Position numbers and translations under genes: made by a program. A stretch of 7,133 bases of DNA from assembly GCA_009775705.1 (NCBI GenBank), contig VSQE01000092.1, positions 1 through 7,133 on the forward strand, in the 5' to 3' direction. Below are positions 1-5,573 of the stretch, in pieces (positions within the stretch are counted from its first letter, which is position 1; each line of letters starts with the position of its first letter). The stretch comes from Prevotellamassilia sp. Its GTDB lineage: Bacteria > Bacteroidota > Bacteroidia > Bacteroidales > Bacteroidaceae. The notes below the pieces were generated by a model. It had not been told where the DNA came from and did not search any database. It worked only from the letters and a program-made list of their open reading frames with translations.

Positions 1-182
1 AATAGCGCGAATGGCGCAACCTGCTCAAATCCAATCACTGAAACGAACTCACTGTTACACTGTATGCCCTGCGCAACAACAAATGGGTAAAGCATCCTTC
101 CTGGTCCGTCAATATTGCCGAAGAACCTATCGATCGCTATCTCTCCTACCGTCTCATCGAACCGAGCTACGAACTCTACCGC
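1..182 (+). pseudogene. 5' remnant of the haem/PD40 propeller gene, interrupted by in-frame stops
   Basis: The reading frame of the downstream propeller gene continues left of its first ATG. From 42 to 182 it reads as convincing protein, including YLSYRLIEPSYELYRMLG, which runs straight into the downstream ORF. From 6 to 38 the same frame reads REWRNLLKSNH, which resembles the W..LL segment that I recall preceding this region in Bacteroidetes homologues. That frame is broken by TGA at 39-41 and TAG at 3-5. Neither other forward frame gives a sensible alternative across 1-41. I infer either a gene inactivated by point mutations or sequence errors. The gene's true 5' end lies outside the window. 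Between 42 and 182 there is no ATG, GTG or TTG codon in this frame, so a start further left than 183 would need a rare codon. Confidence 0.55.
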
Positions 183-1262
183 ATGTTGGGACTCTACCAG
201 CGCGACCTGAGCACCTTTGAGCAGACTGCCATTTATGAAAACAACCGGCAATACCAAAAAGAAGAGAATCATTGTGTTAACTGCCATACCTACCAAAACT
301 GGGGAAGCACTGGAAAATCCCTCTTCCATGTCCGAGCAAAGCACGGCGGAACGGTTTTTCTGGACGGTGACAAAACATATAAAGTCAATATGTCCTGCGA
401 TTCCATCCTCTCCTCCACCGTATATCCCTCATGGCATCCGTCAAAAAACTGGATAGTCTTTTCCTCCAACCTCACCGGACAGGCGTTTCACATGATGGAC
501 AAACAAAAGATAGAGGTTCTGGACTATGGTTCCGACCTCGTTTTCTATGATGCTGATGCAAATACCCTCACCAATATTCTGAAAACCAAGGACACGTTTG
601 AAACATTCCCTTGCTGGTCACCGGACGGCAAACGGATATACTATTGTTCGGCTTCCGTTCCTGACATCACACAACACCCCGACTCCACTCATTCCGACTA
701 CGTACTGACACATTATGACTCTTTACGCTACAACATCATGAGCCTGCCTTTTGACGGACAGACCCGTCGCTTCGGCACTCCCCGGATGGAAGTCAACTGC
801 GATTCCCTGGGCAAGAGTGCTTCTGTGCCCCGCATCAGTCCGGATGGGCGCTATATGCTCTTCACACTCGGCAACTTCGGACAATTCCATATCTGGCATA
901 GTTCCTCCGACCTTTACATCAAGGATCTGAAGGACGGCAGAATCTTTCCACTTACCGCCACCAACAGCAACGACGTGGACAGCTATCATACATGGAGTAG
1001 CAACGGACGCTGGATAGTCTTCGCCTCACGGCGCGACGACGGTTCCTATACACGCGTATACATAGCCTACTTCGACCAAAACGGAATTGCCCACAAGGCA
1101 TTTCTTCTGCCTCAGGAAGATCCGGAACAAAACCTCCTGCTCATGAAAAGCTATAATGTACCGGAGCTCTCGCGCAAGGCCGTCAGTGTACCAGCGGAAA
1201 AACTGAAACAGATTATTTATGACGATAATGCTGCTCGCCGCGTCACTTACAGACGCCCTTAA
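183..1262 (+). CDS. TolB-like PD40 beta-propeller protein with c-type haem motif (N-terminally truncated)
   Basis: This 359-residue open stretch starts at the first in-frame ATG and ends at TAA. A single c-type haem-binding motif CVNCH lies at residues 31-35 (273-287). It is followed by at least four PD40/WD40-like blade motifs: about 81-96 (YPSWHPS..WIVFSS), 142-157 (FPCWSPDGKRIYYCSA), 215-230 (VPRISPDGRYMLFTLG) and 268-283 (YHTWSSNGRWIVFAS). PD40 repeats are typical of TolB-like periplasmic propellers, and a haem motif implies covalent haem attachment outside the cytoplasm. No signal peptide is visible here, and clear coding sequence continues upstream of the ATG. The ATG is therefore probably not the ancestral start and the exported N-terminus is missing. 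If translated from 183, the product would probably stay in the cytoplasm without haem. The substrate and partners are unknown. It converges with the secreted-protein gene to its right. Confidence 0.75.
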   Translation: MLGLYQRDLSTFEQTAIYENNRQYQKEENHCVNCHTYQNWGSTGKSLFHVRAKHGGTVFLDGDKTYKVNMSCDSILSSTVYPSWHPSKNWIVFSSNLTGQAFHMMDKQKIEVLDYGSDLVFYDADANTLTNILKTKDTFETFPCWSPDGKRIYYCSASVPDITQHPDSTHSDYVLTHYDSLRYNIMSLPFDGQTRRFGTPRMEVNCDSLGKSASVPRISPDGRYMLFTLGNFGQFHIWHSSSDLYIKDLKDGRIFPLTATNSNDVDSYHTWSSNGRWIVFASRRDDGSYTRVYIAYFDQNGIAHKAFLLPQEDPEQNLLLMKSYNVPELSRKAVSVPAEKLKQIIYDDNAARRVTYRRP

Positions 1263-1282
1263 ACCCACACTCCCAAAACGAT

Positions 1283-1309
1283 CTGTGAAAAATTTTACAT
1301 TCTTCACAG
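1283..1309. repeat. Short imperfect inverted repeat in the convergent intergenic gap
   Basis: Arms CTGTGAA (1283-1289) and TTCACAG (1303-1309) are perfect reverse complements around a 13-base AT-rich centre. The repeat lies just after the stop codon of the propeller gene and 11 bases before a much stronger hairpin. It could be a secondary 3'-end structure for the + strand transcript. The arms are short, so this is tentative. Confidence 0.3.
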
Positions 1310-1319
1310 GTCCTATCCA

Positions 1320-1359
1320 TATGAAATGCCGTGCAATAGAAGTTGCACGGCATTTCATA
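1320..1359. terminator. Probable bidirectional terminator hairpin between convergent genes
   Basis: Arms 1320-1336 and 1343-1359 are perfect reverse complements over 17 bp, with core ATGAAATGCCGTGCAA, and enclose the 6-base loop TAGAAG. The hairpin sits between the stop of the + strand propeller gene (1262) and the stop of the - strand secreted-protein gene (1373), the expected place for a shared terminator. The stem base is A-rich on the left and T-rich on the right (GAAATG / CATTTC). Neither side has a long uninterrupted T tract after the stem, so it is not a textbook intrinsic terminator. Confidence 0.7.
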
Positions 1360-1372
1360 ATATATACACATT

Positions 1373-1858
1373 TCATTTCTTCAGTTGCGACATGACAGCA
1401 TAATACGCCTTCTGCCAGTCTGTATTCAGAGAAAAGGGGGTCAGCTCTTCCGGTTCGTTGATATACGCATAAGTGGTTTCCTCATCAGAATCTTCAAACA
1501 AAGGATTGGAAACTGATGCATCCATGAAAAGCAATATCTTCTTTTTCCTTGCCTCTTCGTCACGACCCTTATCTTTCATCAGCTCGTCAAAAAACAAGGT
1601 AACGAATTCGGACAGGTAATAGGCTTGCGTGTTCAGGAAATTATGCGTCACGCCATCGGGATGTTCTTCGTGGGCCTTCCTCCGCATGTAAACCAAAACG
1701 GTACGCTTGAACTGGGCTATGCGCGTCTGGGTGAAACTGCTTGTGGGTGTGTTCACTATGCGAGTGGCATTCTCAAGCACAAAATTATATACATCCTGTG
1801 CCTTTACGGGGATGGCGGCGAACATAAGGAATGCACTCAAAAAGATGTAACGTCTCAT
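1373..1858 (-). CDS. Small secreted protein of unknown function
   Basis: This 161-residue ORF starts at ATG (1858-1856) and ends with TGA. Residues 1-20 form a clear signal peptide: basic MRR, a hydrophobic core (YIFLSAFLMFAAIP), then VKA with probable cleavage before Q21. There is no cysteine anywhere, so it is not a lipoprotein, and no further membrane segment is visible. The mature part of about 140 residues is rich in charged residues and looks largely helical. It has a basic-acidic stretch near 95-107 (MKDKGRDEEARKKK region) and an acidic patch near 122-127 (EDSDEE). I do not recognise the family. The gene starts 12 bases after the stop of the ModF-like gene with no separate promoter visible, so it is probably the last gene of the ruvC unit. 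There is no good Shine-Dalgarno sequence, which is normal for Bacteroidetes. Location is likely periplasmic. Confidence 0.8.
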   Translation of the reverse strand: MRRYIFLSAFLMFAAIPVKAQDVYNFVLENATRIVNTPTSSFTQTRIAQFKRTVLVYMRRKAHEEHPDGVTHNFLNTQAYYLSEFVTLFFDELMKDKGRDEEARKKKILLFMDASVSNPLFEDSDEETTYAYINEPEELTPFSLNTDWQKAYYAVMSQLKK

Positions 1859-1870
1859 ATATTCTGTTAT

Positions 1871-3310
1871 TTATGGCTGTTTGTTTCTGGAAAGATGCAG
1901 CGTATGGTCTATGCACTGCGGCAGGTCCTGAAGACTGTGTGTCACGATAATCAATGTGCGGTCCGGCTGCCGCATGTATTCGTCTATGACAGCTTTCGCC
2001 ACAGAAACTTGCCGGCTGTCCAATCCCTGAAAAGGTTCGTCCAGTATAAGCAGTTCCGGGGATTTGACAAAAGCACGTACCAGCAATATCATCCGTCGCT
2101 CCCCGTCTGCAAGCTGCATATAGTTACGATGAGAAAGATGTTCAAGACGGAAACATCTCATCCACTCGGCCGCTGTCTTCCGTTCTTCCGCGGAAAACGT
2201 CCCATAGGAACCGACACTGTCACGCAAGCCTCCGACCACGATATCGAGAGCAGGGGATGGCCGGCGAAAGGCATTGAACATTTCCGGAGATACGTATCCG
2301 ATTCGTCTTTTGACATCCCAGATGCTCTCTCCTCGGCCACGCCGCAGTCCGAACATCCGGATATCGCACGCATAGGCTTGGGGATTGTCGGCATAAACAA
2401 GGGACAGAAGTGTAGATTTTCCGGCTCCGTTCTCTCCCGTCAAAGCCCAGTGCTCGCCTCTTCTTACCGTCCAGTCCAGACGGTCCAGAATGGTGAAGCC
2501 ATCATATCTGACCGTCACTCCATTACATTCCACTATGGGTAGCCCCACCGGTTCAGTCTCTCTGTATACAGAACTTTCCGGAAGACGTATCTCCGACATA
2601 AAGGCACCTTTCTCCAGAAAATTCTGACGAGGGACTTTCTCACCCACAATCCGTTTCTCTACCGACAGGACATGCGTAATAAAATCCGGTATATCTTCTG
2701 CACGACTCACGATCAGAAACAAAGAGACCTGTTCCTTTATCCGTTCGAGCAACCTGACAAAGGTGCGGCGTGTAGCAGAATCAAGACCAATAAAAGGATT
2801 ATCTATCACCAATATGCTGGGAGCAGACAAAAGACATTTCAGTAATTGGAACTTCCGTGATTCGCCACTTGACAGTAAATTGACGGTTTTGTAAAGCAAA
2901 TCCCGGGCAGAAAACTGATCCACCCAATACTCCACGGCATTCCTCACTCCGTTTTTACAACCTTCGGCCTTCTGCTGCAAGACTTCCATGACAGTCGGGA
3001 AGAAGGTATCGTCCCATTTGTTCCAACGTTGTTGGTAATAGGAAGATGCCACCGCTCCACCGACATCCTGCAATTTCAGGCAACAGATATTGTCTGCCAC
3101 CGGCTGCCGGGAAGAAAAAGCATACTCTACCATACCGGAACGTAGCGGGAGCGATCCTGTCAGGATATTGACAAACAAGGACTTTCCTCCGCCATTTGGT
3201 CCGCATACAGCAATATGTTCTCCGTCATATAATGTAAAATTCACGGGAGCAGCCATACGAAACATTTCATTACTCGGGACAGCCTGTGTTATTTTGATGA
3301 TTTCCTGCAT
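1871..3310 (-). CDS. modF: Tandem ABC ATPase of the ModF/PhrA type
   Basis: This 479-residue protein has two ATP-binding cassette domains in one chain and no membrane segment. Domain 1 has Walker A GPNGGGKS (37-44), signature LSSGE (146-150) and Walker B ending ILVIDNP (166-172). Domain 2 has Walker A GENGAGKST (292-300), signature LADGE (400-404), Walker B LLILDEP with E425, and switch histidine H458 (IIVTH). The length and landmarks such as GESIWDVKRRIGYVS and DEPFQGLD match the E. coli ModF family (about 490 residues) better than ABC-F ribosome factors, which carry a long charged linker missing here. Domain 1 has Asn171 in place of the catalytic Walker B Glu and Arg203 at the switch-His position, so domain 2 probably does most of the hydrolysis. 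ModF has been linked to molybdate systems, but no mod transporter gene is present here and the role is unproven. Its start lies inside the 3' end of ruvC (22-base overlap), which suggests coupled translation. Confidence 0.85.
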   Translation of the reverse strand: MQEIIKITQAVPSNEMFRMAAPVNFTLYDGEHIAVCGPNGGGKSLFVNILTGSLPLRSGMVEYAFSSRQPVADNICCLKLQDVGGAVASSYYQQRWNKWDDTFFPTVMEVLQQKAEGCKNGVRNAVEYWVDQFSARDLLYKTVNLLSSGESRKFQLLKCLLSAPSILVIDNPFIGLDSATRRTFVRLLERIKEQVSLFLIVSRAEDIPDFITHVLSVEKRIVGEKVPRQNFLEKGAFMSEIRLPESSVYRETEPVGLPIVECNGVTVRYDGFTILDRLDWTVRRGEHWALTGENGAGKSTLLSLVYADNPQAYACDIRMFGLRRGRGESIWDVKRRIGYVSPEMFNAFRRPSPALDIVVGGLRDSVGSYGTFSAEERKTAAEWMRCFRLEHLSHRNYMQLADGERRMILLVRAFVKSPELLILDEPFQGLDSRQVSVAKAVIDEYMRQPDRTLIIVTHSLQDLPQCIDHTLHLSRNKQP

Positions 3311-3942
3311 AATAGTTCCGCCAATTTTCTCTGCGGACCGGTAAGTCCTCCACTAACCCGTCCCGCATTCAGCTTTGCAAAAGCCGCCCAAGTACGGGGT
3401 GCATCCGACACATAATCGACCTGACTGCCCTGAAGAAAATGACAATAGGCCGCCGCAAGGGCGTCTGTCGCATCCCAATAAGGCAGCATGCTTTCCTGGC
3501 CGATATTAAGCAAACGTTGCAGAATGGAAGCCACCTGCTCCTTACTGGCCTGCCCGTTTCCAGTGATTGCCATTTTTATTTTCAAGGGAGCATATTCATG
3601 GATGGGAATATCGCGACTGATAGCGGCGGCAATTGCCACTCCCTGCGCCCGTCCCAGTTTGAGCATGCTCTGTACATTTTTTCCAAAAAAAGGAGCCTCG
3701 ATAGCCAATTCATCCGGCAGGAAAGCATCAATGACTCCCATCACACGCTCATAAATCCGTCCTAATTTCAGGTACACATCCTTACACTTCCGTAAATCAA
3801 TGACTCCCATGGCCAGCATCTCTACCGAACGTCCTTTTACCTTAATAACTCCGTAGCCCAGCACATTGGTGCCGGGATCAATTCCCAGAATTATCTTCTC
3901 GACCGGGGCTTTTTGCACTTTATGAGACTTGCAACTGTCCAC
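3289..3942 (-). CDS. ruvC: Crossover junction endodeoxyribonuclease RuvC
   Basis: RuvC is the Holliday-junction resolvase that cuts four-way DNA junctions symmetrically with the RuvAB motor during recombinational repair. The 217-residue frame contains the RNase H-fold core. The catalytic acids are D22 (LGIDPGT), E82 (AIEAPFFGKN), and D157 and D160 (WDATDALAAAYCH), corresponding to E. coli D7, E66, D138 and D141. Conserved blocks NVQSMLKLGRAQGV and the ITGNGQASKEQV segment confirm the family. The frame opens with GTG at 3942-3940, and a second GTG lies at codon 9. No ATG lies between these and the core, so the start is GTG either way and the exact one is uncertain. The C-terminus extends about 45 residues past the core, longer than E. 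coli RuvC (173). The extension runs into the start of the ModF-like gene. It is the first gene of the leftward unit. Confidence 0.93.
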   Translation of the reverse strand: MDSCKSHKVQKAPVEKIILGIDPGTNVLGYGVIKVKGRSVEMLAMGVIDLRKCKDVYLKLGRIYERVMGVIDAFLPDELAIEAPFFGKNVQSMLKLGRAQGVAIAAAISRDIPIHEYAPLKIKMAITGNGQASKEQVASILQRLLNIGQESMLPYWDATDALAAAYCHFLQGSQVDYVSDAPRTWAAFAKLNAGRVSGGLTGPQRKLAELLCRKSSK

Positions 3943-3971
3943 CTTTCTCTTGTCTTGCGAAAGTGCAAAAA
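3910..3971. repeat. 12-bp perfect inverted repeat spanning the ruvC leader and start
   Basis: TTTTTGCACTTT (3910-3921) and AAAGTGCAAAAA (3960-3971) are perfect reverse complements separated by 38 bases. The left arm lies inside the first codons of ruvC, and the right arm overlaps the predicted -7 element of the ruvC promoter. A third copy of the 9-base core TTTGCACTT occurs at 4041-4049 in the promoter of the opposite gene. It may be an operator-like site or a coincidence of AT-rich promoter sequence. No protein can be assigned to it. Confidence 0.4.
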
Positions 3972-3996
3972 TACAGAAACTAATGAAATATGCACA
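3966..3996 (-). promoter_or_regulatory. Predicted Bacteroidetes-type promoter for ruvC
   Basis: Read on the - strand, TATTTTTG (3973-3966) matches the Bacteroidetes -7 consensus TAnnTTTG exactly. Nineteen bases upstream is TGTG (3996-3993), a three-of-four match to the -33 element TTTG at the expected spacing. Transcription would begin near 3960, leaving a short leader before the GTG start at 3942. It would drive ruvC, the ModF-like gene and the secreted-protein gene. Confidence 0.6.
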
Positions 3997-4036
3997 TTTT
4001 TTCTTGTGAAAGATTATTTATTTAAAGAATAAGTTT

Positions 4037-4044
4037 TACATTTG
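4037..4044 (+). promoter_or_regulatory. Predicted -7 element for the DUF1573-manC-mutY-cdd run
   Basis: TACATTTG matches the Bacteroidetes -7 consensus TAnnTTTG and lies 27 bases before the ATG at 4072. The base context (TTTGCACTT) is the same as in the opposing ruvC promoter. The matching -33 position (4014-4017, TTAT) is weak, so the call rests on the -7 element and its location. The region between the two divergent promoters is strongly AT-rich. Confidence 0.5.
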
Positions 4045-4071
4045 CACTTACACCTACTAAAAATGTAAAAA

Positions 4072-4458
4072 ATGAAACGTCTGACAGTTTTTTTTACCAC
4101 GCTAATTGTATTGACCGGGCTGACGGCTTCCGCGCAAGCTGTGATCAAATTCGATAAAACAGCCCACAATTTCGGAACATTTCTTGAAAGCAAACCTGTT
4201 TCGTGTGTGTTCAGTTTCACAAATAATGGCAACCAGCCTCTTGTCATCCAACAGGCATTTTCCTCATGCGGCTGTACTGTCGCCAATTATACCAAAACTC
4301 CCATCGCACCAGGAAAGAAAGGACAGATAAACGTTACATACAACGGGAAAGGCAAATTCCCCGGCTACTTCAAAAAACCGATAACCATACGGTCCAACGC
4401 CTCCAACAGCATGACACGTATCTATATTGAAGGAACCATGCAAAAAGACGAAAAATAG
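4072..4458 (+). CDS. DUF1573 domain-containing secreted protein
   Basis: This 128-residue protein starts at ATG and ends with TAG. Residues 1-23 form a signal peptide: MKR, a hydrophobic core (LTVFFTTLIVLTGLTA), then ASAQA with cleavage after A21 or A23. The mature part is a single Ig-like beta domain of the DUF1573 family. It shows the family landmarks: F-D...H-x-FG (FDKTAHNFGTF, 27-37), the F-x-F-T-N-N-G strand (47-53), the SSCGCT motif (64-69, with C66 and C68), and the closing PITIRSNA strand. DUF1573 proteins are abundant and exported in Bacteroidetes, and their function is not established. There is no lipobox cysteine, so it is probably periplasmic. It is the first gene of the + strand run and its product has no evident link to the enzymes downstream. 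Confidence 0.88.
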   Translation: MKRLTVFFTTLIVLTGLTASAQAVIKFDKTAHNFGTFLESKPVSCVFSFTNNGNQPLVIQQAFSSCGCTVANYTKTPIAPGKKGQINVTYNGKGKFPGYFKKPITIRSNASNSMTRIYIEGTMQKDEK

Positions 4459-4492
4459 AACCGTAGACTTTAATACGCAAGCATCATCTACC

Positions 4493-5545
4493 ATGACAAA
4501 CAACCATCTGGTAATTATGGCCGGCGGCATAGGAGGACGTTTCTGGCCTGTAAGCAGTCAGGAATGTCCCAAACAATTTCTTGACGTACTGGGATGTGGA
4601 AAAACTCTTATCCAACTTACAGTAGACCGTTTCAAGGAACTTGTTCCTCCTGAAAACATCTGGATCGTGACATCGGCCGATTATAAAAAACTGATTGAAG
4701 AACAACTTCCTGAAATTCCTCAGGAGAATGTTCTTTATGAACCATGCCGCCGCAATACGGCTCCCTGCATCTGTTATGTCAGTTGGAAAATCAAAAAGCG
4801 CAATCCGCGTGCCAATGTAATTGTGGCTCCCAGCGACCATATCATTACAGATGTCAAGACTTTTCGTGAAGGCATAGCGGAATGTATGGCCTTCTCTGCC
4901 GAGACCGATGCCATCGTCACCTTCGGCATTCGTCCATCCTACCCGGAAACAGGCTACGGATACATCAAAGCTGATCTTAGTTTTTCGTCTTCACGTCAAA
5001 AGAACATTTTCAGAGTCGACTCTTTTAAGGAAAAGCCAACAAAAGAGGTTGCGAAAGAGTATGTCAGCCAAAACAACTATTACTGGAATTCCGGAATTTT
5101 TATCTGGAGCGTCAGCACTATTGTTAACGCATTCAGAGTATATTGCCCTGAAATTTCCCACATTTTCGAGGACATTTATTCCTACTACGACACTCCTCAG
5201 GAACAAGGAATGATCAATCAGGTATTTCCGCAATGCGAGAGCATATCCATAGACTACGCCATTATGGAAAAAGCGGAAGAGATCTTTGTATATCCGTCGG
5301 ATTTCGGATGGAGTGACTTGGGAACATGGAGCTCACTCCGCCGAATGAGCCGACAGGACGAATACGGGAATGCCCGTATCGGAGAGAATATAGATCTGTA
5401 TGATACCTATAACTGTATCATACATGCCACACAACAAAAGAAAGTAGTCGTCCAAGGACTTGACGGATATCTTGTAGTAGAGAAAGACGGAACATTGCTG
5501 ATATGCAAACTCTCGGAGGAGCAACGTATCAAGCTGTTCCATTAG
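4493..5545 (+). CDS. manC: Mannose-1-phosphate guanylyltransferase
   Basis: This cytoplasmic enzyme makes GDP-mannose from mannose 1-phosphate and GTP. GDP-mannose is the precursor for mannose and fucose units in capsules, O-antigens and glycoproteins. With the start at 4493 (MTNNHLVIMAGG) it has 350 residues. The nucleotidyltransferase signature AGGIGGRFWPVSS..CPKQFLDVLG spans 10-34. APSDHI (112-117) carries the metal-binding Asp, FKEKP is at 178-182, YYWNSGIFIW at 196-205, and DFGWSDLGTWSSL at 270-282. The short C-terminus ends in a beta-helix-like segment (YLVVEKDGTLLICKL), with no fused phosphomannose isomerase domain, so it is the single-function form. An in-frame ATG at 4427 would add 22 unconserved residues and overlap the DUF1573 gene, so I prefer 4493. 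It follows that gene by 34 bases and precedes mutY by 28. Confidence 0.93.
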   Translation: MTNNHLVIMAGGIGGRFWPVSSQECPKQFLDVLGCGKTLIQLTVDRFKELVPPENIWIVTSADYKKLIEEQLPEIPQENVLYEPCRRNTAPCICYVSWKIKKRNPRANVIVAPSDHIITDVKTFREGIAECMAFSAETDAIVTFGIRPSYPETGYGYIKADLSFSSSRQKNIFRVDSFKEKPTKEVAKEYVSQNNYYWNSGIFIWSVSTIVNAFRVYCPEISHIFEDIYSYYDTPQEQGMINQVFPQCESISIDYAIMEKAEEIFVYPSDFGWSDLGTWSSLRRMSRQDEYGNARIGENIDLYDTYNCIIHATQQKKVVVQGLDGYLVVEKDGTLLICKLSEEQRIKLFH

Positions 5546-5573
5546 AGCCGCAGAATCTGAAACAAAAGCATCA

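Noticed and set aside
723..989. 88-codon - strand ORF inside the propeller gene
   Set aside because: It is antisense to a gene with clear PD40 motifs and has no domain of its own.
1625..2542. 305-codon + strand ORF opposite the secreted-protein and ATPase genes
   Set aside because: It lies antisense to two well-supported genes, crosses their boundary and has no recognisable domain. It is a shadow of their codon use.
1871..3310. ABC-F ribosome protection or translation factor
   Set aside because: It has two ATPase domains but lacks the long charged inter-domain linker, and its motifs match ModF (GESIWDVKRRIGYVS, DEPFQGLD).
1871..3942. RuvC nuclease plus ABC ATPase plus secreted protein as a new defence system
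   Set aside because: The nuclease is an orthodox housekeeping RuvC with all four catalytic acids. There are no mobile-element, toxin or other defence genes nearby.
4063..4068. ATG-TAA start-stop pair just before the DUF1573 gene
   Set aside because: It is a minimal start-stop in an A-rich leader, easily produced by chance. There is no evidence of regulation.
4427..4492. Upstream ATG for manC giving 22 extra residues
   Set aside because: The extra residues are polar and unlike the family N-terminus, and the start would overlap the DUF1573 gene. The ATG at 4493 sits right before the conserved MAGG motif.
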